A stretch of 11,213 nucleotides of DNA from positions 1-11,213 of the forward strand of contig JAQXFF010000127.1 of the NCBI GenBank assembly GCA_029250425.1. Direction: 5' to 3'. The translations under genes and the position numbers were made by a program. A model generated the notes under the pieces. It had not been told where the DNA came from, made no database searches, and saw only the letters and a program-made list of their open reading frames with translations. Below are positions 1 to 6,779 of the stretch, piece by piece (position 1 is the stretch's first letter; every line of letters begins with the position of its first letter). The stretch comes from Candidatus Thalassarchaeaceae archaeon (GTDB lineage Archaea; Thermoplasmatota; Poseidoniia; Poseidoniales; Thalassarchaeaceae).

Positions 1-4
1 CCCT

Positions 5-22
5 CCGGCCCTATGGGGCCGG
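5..22. terminator. GC-rich hairpin at the end of the membrane-protein gene
   Basis: A perfect 7-bp inverted repeat (CCGGCCC at 5-11, GGGCCGG at 16-22) encloses a 4-base loop and overlaps the TAG stop codon (complement of 11-13) of the minus-strand membrane-protein gene. It could be a transcription end signal or 3' mRNA structure for that operon. Archaeal termination usually relies on a T-tract, and whether one follows lies outside the window, so the terminator reading is tentative. Confidence 0.3.
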
Positions 23-856
23 GTTCTCCGCTTCAATCCGACGGTTGGCTCGAAATCGCAACCAGAAGGCCGCAGGAACAGAAATTGAACCAATCGAAGC
101 CACCCAGGTGATGGCTGAACCAAGAATGACTCCATACTCTGGCAAAGTGTGTGTTGCCAACAGTGCATAGAAACTGACAGACATGGCCCCAAGCATCATC
201 GGACCGACCGCACCACTCGGTACATCTTCGCCCTGAGCAATCCAAAGTGCAACCATACTGGTGAGGAAAATCGCCGGGAAAACTGAGGCCATTCCAGCCA
301 ACAAGGGCGAGCCCAATTGTGAGAGCCAAACTGCAGCGCCAATCGCTGTAGCGGCGGCCACTCCACGCATGGCCAACGTCAGTGAACTCACTCTGTTTTG
401 GCCCCGCGGTGCAGGTCGATGCTCAAGTGAAATCCACAAACCGAAAATGAGGCCCAGCAACAAGGCAGCAAGCCCGATGGTCATCGAGGCTTGTTCGGAG
501 AAAACTGTGACTGAAAATGCAGCGCCAGCAAACCAGACTCCAAGATTGATACTGGTGATGGTTGCCAAGCGTTTGCCAAATGTCCAATTGGGCACCTTGG
601 GTGGAATCACACGCCACAACCACAGGAAGATCGCATTCAGTAACATGCCGACGGGTACCATGCCCATCGCAGGTTGGAAAGCAGAATCGGTGGGTTCCGC
701 CAGCCACATGAAAGCAGCCGCCGGAACTATGGTGGTTGGAATCGTTCCGAGAATACCTCCAATCAGACCACCGAATTTCTCAATGGCAACCGTCACTGCA
801 ATGGCGACAAAACCTGCGAGCGCTGCGGCCAGTATGATCTGACCCTGCGGGTTCAT
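11..856 (-). CDS. Polytopic membrane protein with two similar halves, function unknown
   Basis: I do not recognise this 281-residue protein with certainty. It is almost entirely hydrophobic, with about seven to nine membrane segments (roughly residues 7-24, 28-52, 64-83, 98-119, 123-143, 163-180, 186-207, 214-236 and 241-267) and a basic then acidic C-terminal tail. Two halves look related: GGILGTIPTTIVPAA near residues 33-47 matches LLAGMASVFPAIFLTS near 185-200. In each half this is followed by a helix, a short acidic loop and a Gly/Met/Pro-rich helix, which suggests an internal duplication as in many transporters. From memory the half-unit resembles the small GlpM/DUF3147 membrane proteins; this is unconfirmed. 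The ATG lies 2 bases after the stop of the upstream protease gene, and GGGGATTAGGA just before it, inside the protease 3' end, can serve as ribosome-binding site. The two genes are therefore almost surely co-transcribed. Confidence 0.85.
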   Translation of the reverse strand: MNPQGQIILAAALAGFVAIAVTVAIEKFGGLIGGILGTIPTTIVPAAAFMWLAEPTDSAFQPAMGMVPVGMLLNAIFLWLWRVIPPKVPNWTFGKRLATITSINLGVWFAGAAFSVTVFSEQASMTIGLAALLLGLIFGLWISLEHRPAPRGQNRVSSLTLAMRGVAAATAIGAAVWLSQLGSPLLAGMASVFPAIFLTSMVALWIAQGEDVPSGAVGPMMLGAMSVSFYALLATHTLPEYGVILGSAITWVASIGSISVPAAFWLRFRANRRIEAENPAP

Positions 857-858
857 TC

Positions 859-2808
859 CTAATCCCCAATTTCAGCGTCTGCCATCGATTCCTCAAGGAT
901 ATACAAGGATGGGTCGCGAATATTCTGTAATTGCATGAAGAGCACGATGGCTACAGCAATCGAGAGAATGAGTAGGAAGGAAAGGCCACCTACAATCATG
1001 CTCGTGCTGAGGAATCCTGAGTCTTCCTGAACGGTTGCCTTCTCACTACCCATGATGTGCAAGTGAGTCACCACATTGGCGCTCGAATTTGTATTCTGCA
1101 AAGCGCGGACCATCAATGTCTGATTGCCTTCGATGGTGTTGCCTGGCAAATACTTGAGGCGATCAACAAACATGTCGTGCTCGATTTCAAACGAAGAATC
1201 GCCCGTCTCGTAGCCTTCCAAATCCATCCATTCATCACGCATGTCCCAGGTACGCCACTGAATCTTTTCAGCGGCCCCATCAACACGGAATGTGATTGAC
1301 TGTCCTTGGCCAACATGGACCTTGTTGTCACCCATGATTGAGGTCGACAAATTCAACGCAACTGTGTCCGTAAATCCGTAGACCTGATTGGCCGCTTCCA
1401 TGACTGCGGGGAGAGAGCGAACTTCGCCGTGCCCATACACGTTGTTTTGGCGTGGTTTGAGTGAAGTTGCATCCTCAGCACAGGGTTCGTTGGCACCCGC
1501 ATGGTGACATTGCCTGTACTCTGAGGTCTCCTGCATGATGTTGCGTACATCAAACGGTGAAAGTTCGGGATTGGCCTGATACATCAGTGCAGCAATTCCT
1601 GCGGCTCCTGGTGTGGCCATACTGGTACCGGACATGTCGGTATAGCCTGTACCGGTATTGAATGCGACAGACATGACATTAGAACCAACAAAGGCGATAT
1701 TTGGCTTGATGCGTCCTTCCTCGGTTGGGCCTTGACTTGAGTAAATTGCAATGCCTGGATCATCGCCCTTGTCAAGCGCACCAACTGTGATGACATCCTC
1801 TGCACTTCCAGGCGTACCGATTTGAGCAGATACCGCACTGTTACCTGCCGCAATGAAGAGTGCAATGCCTGAACGAACCATTTCATTGGCCATGCGCGCA
1901 ACACTCTCTTCCTCAGCACTGGTCATCTCAATCAATCCTGGACCACCAAGACTCATGCTGGCTGCACGGATGTTGAAATCGTGACGCTTGTCGACAGTCC
2001 ATTCCATGCCCATCATGACGCCCGCGAACGAACCTGAGCCGCCTGAGTCGAGTACCTTCACACCAACCAACTGAGCTTGTGGCGCCATGCCGGTATGCTC
2101 GTAGGTAGGTGCGCCCGTGCCGGCAGTTGTACCTGCACAGTGTGAGCCGTGTCCTTGATCATCATAGGGGAAAATTTCGGTTCCATTGGTCAAACCAGGG
2201 TTGTTGACCACATCGTAGAATGCAATCACTTTCGGATCATTTGTGCTATTATCATCATCCAAATCATCCAAACCTGCGTGAGAACCGTCAATGCCTGTAT
2301 CGATGATGGCGACAACGCTGCCCGCACCATCATATCCAGTCTCTTCGTAAATATCCCAAACACCATGAGTATCTTTGACATCAGAATTGGCTATTTCCAA
2401 TACCCCATCTAGTTCAACCATTACGACACCAGGCAGTACAGAAAGAGCTTCAATACGCTCAACAGGAACTGAACCTGCGATGCTGTCAATCAGATGGAAA
2501 GTGTGTAGGTGAATGAAATCTACTTCATCCTCGAGTAGAAGTTCATCAGCCACTGTGGGTAGATGATCAAAATCCACGATGACATCAATTCGACCTTCTT
2601 CATCGACCCAGTCATATTGAGTATTGTCCATTGCGATCCAAATGTTATCCTGAATCCCATCCTTGTCCTTGTCCATCAGTGTATCTTCCCACCAAGGGAC
2701 CTCTTCAATTTCTGAAGTTGGAATCGGTGTGGCGGCAGCCAACATTGGCAAAACGAATAGACCAATCGCGGCAATGGCAAGTAGACTTCGAGCGCGGTCA
2801 GAGTGCAT
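859..2808 (-). CDS. Secreted membrane-anchored subtilisin-family (S8) serine protease
   Basis: This is a 649-residue subtilase. A signal peptide (about residues 2-28, hydrophobic core LLAIAAIGLF, cleavage near LAAATP) is followed by a calcium-loop-like DxDxDGxxD (D46, D48, D50, G51, D54) and an I9-type propeptide region (about 73-140). The catalytic domain follows (about 160-415). The triad is complete: Asp170 in IIDTG, His220 in GHGSHCAGT and Ser396 in GTSMATP, with oxyanion Asn323 in AAGN. A short Cys434-Cys443 loop may form a disulfide. After a beta-rich domain (about 478-588) come a membrane helix (about 601-626) and an acidic cytoplasmic tail, so the protease should be tethered outside the cell. 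The reading frame extends to an ATG at 2844, but the ATG at 2806-2808 is preferred because GGGTGAT precedes it by five bases and the signal peptide starts there. It is the first gene of a two-gene operon. Substrate unknown; likely protein scavenging or surface-protein processing. Confidence 0.95.
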   Translation of the reverse strand: MHSDRARSLLAIAAIGLFVLPMLAAATPIPTSEIEEVPWWEDTLMDKDKDGIQDNIWIAMDNTQYDWVDEEGRIDVIVDFDHLPTVADELLLEDEVDFIHLHTFHLIDSIAGSVPVERIEALSVLPGVVMVELDGVLEIANSDVKDTHGVWDIYEETGYDGAGSVVAIIDTGIDGSHAGLDDLDDDNSTNDPKVIAFYDVVNNPGLTNGTEIFPYDDQGHGSHCAGTTAGTGAPTYEHTGMAPQAQLVGVKVLDSGGSGSFAGVMMGMEWTVDKRHDFNIRAASMSLGGPGLIEMTSAEEESVARMANEMVRSGIALFIAAGNSAVSAQIGTPGSAEDVITVGALDKGDDPGIAIYSSQGPTEEGRIKPNIAFVGSNVMSVAFNTGTGYTDMSGTSMATPGAAGIAALMYQANPELSPFDVRNIMQETSEYRQCHHAGANEPCAEDATSLKPRQNNVYGHGEVRSLPAVMEAANQVYGFTDTVALNLSTSIMGDNKVHVGQGQSITFRVDGAAEKIQWRTWDMRDEWMDLEGYETGDSSFEIEHDMFVDRLKYLPGNTIEGNQTLMVRALQNTNSSANVVTHLHIMGSEKATVQEDSGFLSTSMIVGGLSFLLILSIAVAIVLFMQLQNIRDPSLYILEESMADAEIGD

Positions 2809-2812
2809 GGTA

Positions 2813-2827
2813 TCACCCTTCGGGTGA
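2813..2827 (-). promoter_or_regulatory. Hairpin overlapping the ribosome-binding site of the protease gene
   Basis: Read on the minus strand, TCACCC-GAA-GGGTGA forms a perfect 6-bp stem with a 3-base loop. Its 3' arm is the GGGTGA Shine-Dalgarno sequence of the protease gene, ending five bases before the ATG. If the transcript starts upstream of it, the ribosome-binding site would be paired. The structure is seen in sequence; a regulatory role is inference. Confidence 0.4.
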
Positions 2828-2877
2828 ATGGACTGATTATTCAAGGGAACGGTTCCATGGAATGGGTTCTATTGAAG

Positions 2878-2893
2878 GACTCAAGGGTGAGTC
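2878..2893 (+). promoter_or_regulatory. Hairpin containing the ribosome-binding site of the 324-residue secreted protein
   Basis: GACTC-AAGGGT-GAGTC makes a 5-bp stem with a 6-base loop. The GGGTGA Shine-Dalgarno sequence (2885-2890) spans loop and 3' arm, ten bases before the ATG at 2901. A 5-bp stem is weak, so it is notable mainly because the divergent protease gene has a similar arrangement. Confidence 0.3.
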
Positions 2894-2900
2894 GGGGGGT

Positions 2901-3875
2901 ATGCGCAGGCTTCTAGTCGCTGTCATGGTCGTCGGCCTGCTCGTCCCTGTAACGGCTGGTGGCATGACGATTACACAGCCCAATTACAGCACAGGGGATT
3001 GGTTTGAGTACGACGGTTGGACCGCTGCTGTATTCGCAGAATATGAATCTCAAATGCAAGCAAATAGCACCGATTTTGATCACTTGAATCTGGTCGAGGA
3101 AATTCCCATGCGGCTGACCATTCAAGCAAGTGAAAGCATTAGTTTGGGTGGGCAAAGTACGAACTGTCGCGTAAGTCTTGTCGAACATTCCGTGAACATG
3201 ACCGTTCACTTCACAGATGGCAGTACCTATTACGACAACGATACCATGACACTCAATGTCACCACCACCATCGAAGTGTGGATGCCCACGGGCGCGAATG
3301 CATTTGAGAAGCGAGTTGAAACCATCTATCTGGAAACATGGTTCAGTGGTGGGGGCGAAGACAATTATCTTGAGAATCGATTGGTGACTGAGGAAATCAT
3401 CGAGCGCGATGGGCTGTGGCCCAGTGGCATTGATGTTGGAGATGAATGGGATTTCTCAGAAACAATCTCGCGTACGACCATTACAGAACAGCGCATCAAC
3501 CGAGCCCTGTGGAATGAAACAAGTCGTGTTTCAGAAGACCTGGCGCGTCAAGTGACATGGACTGCAGCTGAGGAAACTAACATCTCAACAGGGGATGAAA
3601 ATTATGGAAATACACCGACCATCCGAATGGAGCAGCAAATTGTCGGGGAATCTCGCACCAGTATCGATTGGTACCATGCAGAAGGATTTTTAATCAAAAC
3701 ACAACACTTTGACAATGGCACACTCGTGCTTTCAGCCACCCTCACTGATCACAAGTATTCTTCAGAGAACGTGGTCGCGACTGTAGTCACAGACAATGGA
3801 CTTCCAGCACCATCACTGTTGGCTGGAATCGGTGTGTTTGCTTTGGCGGCCATCCGTCGCTCAAAATCTGAATGA
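2901..3875 (+). CDS. Secreted sequon-rich protein with archaeosortase-like C-terminal tail
   Basis: I do not recognise a named family in this 324-residue protein. It opens with a classical signal peptide (MRRLLVAVMVVGLLVPVTAG). The body is beta-rich and has two lobes, each opening with a similar motif: TGDWFEYD near residue 31 and VGDEWDF near residue 179. Eight N-glycosylation sequons (N28, N55, N99, N113, N119, N205, N227, N272) and one cysteine fit an extracellular glycoprotein. The C-terminus (301-324) has the three-part shape of a sorting signal: LPAPS, a short hydrophobic stretch LLAGIGVFALAAI, then Arg-Arg and a polar end. This resembles PGF-CTERM-type tails processed by archaeosortases, although the motif is not the canonical one. 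The frame is open back to 2631, but that stretch overlaps the divergent protease gene. The ATG at 2901 has the signal peptide directly behind it and GGGTGA ten bases upstream. The 3' end overlaps the converging neighbour by 15 bases. Confidence 0.85.
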   Translation: MRRLLVAVMVVGLLVPVTAGGMTITQPNYSTGDWFEYDGWTAAVFAEYESQMQANSTDFDHLNLVEEIPMRLTIQASESISLGGQSTNCRVSLVEHSVNMTVHFTDGSTYYDNDTMTLNVTTTIEVWMPTGANAFEKRVETIYLETWFSGGGEDNYLENRLVTEEIIERDGLWPSGIDVGDEWDFSETISRTTITEQRINRALWNETSRVSEDLARQVTWTAAEETNISTGDENYGNTPTIRMEQQIVGESRTSIDWYHAEGFLIKTQHFDNGTLVLSATLTDHKYSSENVVATVVTDNGLPAPSLLAGIGVFALAAIRRSKSE

Positions 3876-5180
3876 AAGGCCAAGCCTTAGTGCAGTATGA
3901 TGACCTGCATCCAATACCAATGGTGCACGGTCAATTGCATCTTGACGAATTAATGCACCAATCGCACTACCCTCCAATGTGAGGGTCGAAGCCCCGCAAA
4001 TCATCGCGATGCCCTCAGGATCTAAACAGGCTAAAATTCCATGAGTGCCCCAATCAATGCTGGTCGGCGTATCATCCATACGATTGTTGGCCGGGATTTG
4101 GAGAGTTGCGACTCCGCCCTCTAGAGTGAAATTGTACATGTTTTCATGATGCCAAAGTGTGCCATCTTCTCCATCAGGACCGGTGATTGTGATGTTGAGC
4201 ATTTGATTTAGGGCCGCAGTAGAGGGGTCGACTTGAACCGTAACATCCGAAACAGCTGCTGGAGCGAATGAAGTTAGCCAGAATTTGGCATCAACGCCAT
4301 CCATCGCAATGTCATCAGTCCACCAATAGACATCGTTGCCAACAGCAGGACACCACCAATGATCCTCCAAGAGGTCCCCGTTCGTGTTATTCCACCATAT
4401 GTGGTAGGAGTCTTCACACCCAGAGTAGGTGGTTGGACTCTCAGTAACCTCGGTAATGTTGTAGAGGATGGTTTCCTCTTCCTCTTGAGGCTCTGACAGC
4501 GCGATAGGGCCTCCATTTCCGGACCATGTTTGAGTGTGTTTTGAAGCGGTGTTCCAAGTCTCATTGATTCGCATGGGAAAATCGTAAACCTCCTGTGGAG
4601 GATTATATTCGTGAGTATGCGAGAAATCAGCAATTCCAGTCACCCAAATTCCAAACGCATCGAAATCAAGGTCAATAGATTGTACGCGATGGATGATTGC
4701 AAGATCAGATGCACGAACCCATCGAGTTTCATGATAATTTACAACCAACTCACCCGAAGCAAAAATTCCAGTATTGGGCTCGGGAAATCGACCATCTCCA
4801 GTTCCTACAGCATCAACTTCCAGTCGGTAAGCGGGAACCCATTGCCCAGACACCTTGTAGGTCGTTGCGGAGGCAACCAAGATGGTGGCGTCACCAGTCA
4901 CAATATCGAGAGAAGAACCGGATAATTCTGAACTGCCCTCCACCAAATTTACGGCGTCCAATTCAATGTCATAATACCAAGTATCGCCAACGTTCCAAGT
5001 GACGATGTCTGCTTCTTGAGATGCCCCCTCAGTAGGACGAATAGAGGTCGATTCCAACGTGAGTGGAACCGAACTCACCCCTAAGAGAAGGAGGACGACC
5101 AACAATGACAGTGCTCTGGCCACATTGTGGCCACAACAAGTCAAGCAAATGAGACCACCGGCGCGTTTGACAATCTTCAT
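3861..5180 (-). CDS. Secreted two-lobed beta-rich protein, function unknown
   Basis: No named family was recognised in these 439 residues. A strong hydrophobic segment (ALSLLVVLLLLGVSSVPL) is the signal peptide or anchor. It is followed by WNVGDTWYYD (residues 62-71), a long beta-rich region, a second-lobe motif RINETW (about 204-209), and a C-terminal sandwich-like domain (about 308-400). Four cysteines fall in two close pairs, 255/277 and 385/395, suggesting two disulfides. No C-terminal membrane helix or sorting tail is present. The Gly-Asp-x-Trp opening and two-lobe plan match the converging 324-residue protein, so the two may be distant relatives. The start is uncertain. The ATG at 5180 leaves a 24-residue leader containing CLTCCGH before the hydrophobic core. 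A GTG at 5123 would give a 420-residue protein (MARALSLLVV...) with a short leader like those of the neighbours. An ATG at 5207 would overlap the divergent gene's own start and is unlikely. Confidence 0.8.
   Translation of the reverse strand: MKIVKRAGGLICLTCCGHNVARALSLLVVLLLLGVSSVPLTLESTSIRPTEGASQEADIVTWNVGDTWYYDIELDAVNLVEGSSELSGSSLDIVTGDATILVASATTYKVSGQWVPAYRLEVDAVGTGDGRFPEPNTGIFASGELVVNYHETRWVRASDLAIIHRVQSIDLDFDAFGIWVTGIADFSHTHEYNPPQEVYDFPMRINETWNTASKHTQTWSGNGGPIALSEPQEEEETILYNITEVTESPTTYSGCEDSYHIWWNNTNGDLLEDHWWCPAVGNDVYWWTDDIAMDGVDAKFWLTSFAPAAVSDVTVQVDPSTAALNQMLNITITGPDGEDGTLWHHENMYNFTLEGGVATLQIPANNRMDDTPTSIDWGTHGILACLDPEGIAMICGASTLTLEGSAIGALIRQDAIDRAPLVLDAGHHTALRLGLSFRF
3876..3888 (+). 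terminator. Small hairpin directly after the stop of the 324-residue secreted protein gene
   Basis: AAGGC-CAA-GCCTT (5-bp stem, 3-base loop) begins at the base after the TGA of the plus-strand gene, inside the coding end of the converging gene. No T-run follows on the plus strand. It is short and could be chance; it is noted because no intergenic space exists here for a normal terminator. Confidence 0.15.
5117..5136. promoter_or_regulatory. Perfect 12-base palindrome TTGTGGCCACAA with a flanking half copy
   Basis: TTGTGGCCACAA (5125-5136) is a perfect palindrome, and TGGCCACA occurs twice in direct orientation (5117-5124 and 5128-5135). The site lies next to the start of the minus-strand secreted-protein gene and about 70 bases upstream of the plus-strand OB-fold gene. 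That is where an operator for a dimeric regulator controlling a divergent pair could sit. If the minus-strand gene starts at 5180 the palindrome lies inside its leader codons; if it starts at the GTG at 5123 it is just upstream of or overlapping the start. Function is inference. Confidence 0.35.
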
Positions 5181-5205
5181 CCCTATTGGGACGACTCGCG
5201 GGTCC

Positions 5206-6765
5206 ATGTCGAAGATGTGGGCAGCGTTCTTCTTGTCGGTTCTCTTGGTATCAACACTGAACTTCTATGCTGTGGTTCGCGAACCTGATCGAGTCGAAAT
5301 TGACGAGGTGCACGAACACCTTTCGGAGACTGTCAAAATCGAAGGAACTCTGATTTCTTGGGTTCGCGACCCTTACAGTGACGGCTCAGACAGAGTTGAT
5401 TTGCAAGTTGAAGATGCCCCCAATGTTGTCAAAATTCGATGGTACGACACCAGTGAGGTACCCCCCATTGGTTCACGAATTATTGTTGAAGGTGAAGTGG
5501 TTCAGTACAACGGGAAAATTTGGATTAATGCCAAAGGAATGGGTGCAATCGCCGAAAAAGTCGGCGCTGAAGTCGTTATGATTGAAACATCCTTGAACGA
5601 TATTTCTGCGGACGCTGATGCCTATCGTTCCAAGGTTGTAAATCTCACAGGATACCTGTCGGATGCCATTGAGCCAAATGTGACATGGCAGAGTTTTACC
5701 CTCATTGATAACCCCTCATATCTCGACAGTGATCATCGGCTCTCCGTCTCATTACAAGGACGTGTTACAGAATGGATTGAGGCTGGTTCAAAGGTCAACC
5801 TCACGGGCTGGGTTCAGTGGGATGAGCGAAATTACCGTTGGTCGATTGTCGTACAATCATCTACACTCGATGTGACTCACCCAGCAGGAGCAAAACGCCT
5901 CTCTTGGGCAGTTGCAGCCGAGACATGGTCGTATGACATTGGCAAACTCGTTTATGTCGAAGGGACATACAATTGGGTTGATGATGAGCATTGGATTATT
6001 GCACCCGGTGGGGAAAATGTCGGCATCATTTGCCTCATCCCCAACCTCAACCTCACCGTCAATGGAACCTTGCCTGAAGATGGATTCTCCGGGCGTCTGG
6101 TTTGGTCAGAAGATCGCGCGCAAATCTGCTTGCAAATGAGTGACGAAGACCACACAGTCAATCCAGTTGGCATCCTCATTGGTGATTTTACAACACTCGC
6201 AACAATTGCGGCCAACCCATCTGAATGGATTGGTCAAGAGGTGAACGTGGCCGGGTGGACAACAAGTCCAGTCTCACCTGATTACGACAAGGGATACCTT
6301 GGCGATGGCAAGGATTACTTCGAGCGCTCAACCACTTTGCGCTTCCAGATCGCCGGCGCTCATGCAGAATGGATCGAGAAAGGAACCTATGTCGAATTCT
6401 ACAACGCCACTGTTGTTTGGAATGAAGCTGAAGGACGAATCATGCTTGATGTTCCACTGTATGCAATCGGTACCGTCGATATTCCACCTGACTCATTCTC
6501 TTGGACTGCAGGTTGGGATGCTTGGACATGGCAAGTGAACACATTGGTCACTGTCAATGGAGAATTGAACCAAACCAGCAATGATGACCTGTGGTTACTG
6601 GCATCCGGATCAGAGAACCGAATTTGTCTGTTTGATGACGGGACAGCGATTGAAACCGGATTCGATGAAGGTGGCAATAGTACTGGCGTCCAAGTTTGGA
6701 CTGGACGCCTGGTTGCCGTTGACCATCCTGATAACCCTGGCACACAACTCTGTTTGACACTCTAG
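5206..6765 (+). CDS. Membrane-anchored exoprotein with five OB-fold-like repeats
   Basis: This 519-residue protein starts with a signal anchor (WAAFFLSVLLVSTLNFYAVV, residues 5-24). It continues as five repeats of about 80-100 residues (roughly 35-118, 128-225, 238-312, 328-425 and 436-519). Each repeat opens with a VxVxGxL-type strand (VKIEGTL, VNLTGYL, VYVEGTY, VNVAGWT, VTVNGEL) and closes with a strand pair such as VEGEVVQYNGKIWI or WTGRLVAVDHP. This is the layout of OB-fold domains of the nucleic-acid-binding or tRNA-anticodon-like superfamily, here exported, so the ligand need not be nucleic acid. Repeats 3 and 5 each carry two cysteines (276/308 and 474/506) in matching strands, suggesting one disulfide each. 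The frame is open back to 5059, but the ATG at 5206 begins right at the signal anchor; no clear ribosome-binding site precedes it, so leaderless translation is possible. It ends 14 bases before the permease-like gene, indicating an operon. Confidence 0.85.
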   Translation: MSKMWAAFFLSVLLVSTLNFYAVVREPDRVEIDEVHEHLSETVKIEGTLISWVRDPYSDGSDRVDLQVEDAPNVVKIRWYDTSEVPPIGSRIIVEGEVVQYNGKIWINAKGMGAIAEKVGAEVVMIETSLNDISADADAYRSKVVNLTGYLSDAIEPNVTWQSFTLIDNPSYLDSDHRLSVSLQGRVTEWIEAGSKVNLTGWVQWDERNYRWSIVVQSSTLDVTHPAGAKRLSWAVAAETWSYDIGKLVYVEGTYNWVDDEHWIIAPGGENVGIICLIPNLNLTVNGTLPEDGFSGRLVWSEDRAQICLQMSDEDHTVNPVGILIGDFTTLATIAANPSEWIGQEVNVAGWTTSPVSPDYDKGYLGDGKDYFERSTTLRFQIAGAHAEWIEKGTYVEFYNATVVWNEAEGRIMLDVPLYAIGTVDIPPDSFSWTAGWDAWTWQVNTLVTVNGELNQTSNDDLWLLASGSENRICLFDDGTAIETGFDEGGNSTGVQVWTGRLVAVDHPDNPGTQLCLTL

Positions 6766-6766
6766 A

Positions 6767-6773
6767 AGGAGGG
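6767..6773 (+). promoter_or_regulatory. Strong ribosome-binding site of the permease-like gene
   Basis: AAGGAGG, followed by GATTGCA, precedes the ATG at 6780 with a six-base spacer. It is the strongest Shine-Dalgarno match in the window and fixes the start of the downstream gene within the 14-base gap after the OB-fold gene. Confidence 0.8.
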
Positions 6774-6779
6774 ATTGCA

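Larger units (their letters stand above)
2809..2900. promoter_or_regulatory. Divergent promoter region between protease and secreted-protein genes
   Basis: These 92 bases separate two genes transcribed away from each other and must hold both promoters unless they lie inside coding sequence. No convincing archaeal TATA box is visible; the most AT-rich stretch is around GATTATTCAA (2835-2844). The region contains an 11-base inverted repeat with a single central base (GGAAC-G-GTTCC, 2846-2856), a possible operator, plus the two hairpins listed separately at the ribosome-binding sites. Confidence 0.45.

Noticed and set aside
261..842. Plus-strand open frame of 193 codons opposite the membrane-protein gene
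   Set aside because: It is the antisense shadow of a clearly membrane-protein-coding frame; its product shows no coherent domain, signal or ribosome-binding site.
2631..2900. N-terminal extension of the 324-residue secreted protein
   Set aside because: It overlaps the signal-peptide region of the divergent protease gene and would bury the signal peptide at residue 91.
5059..5205. N-terminal extension of the OB-fold protein
   Set aside because: It is basic and low in structure, overlaps the divergent gene, and would place the signal anchor 50 residues in.
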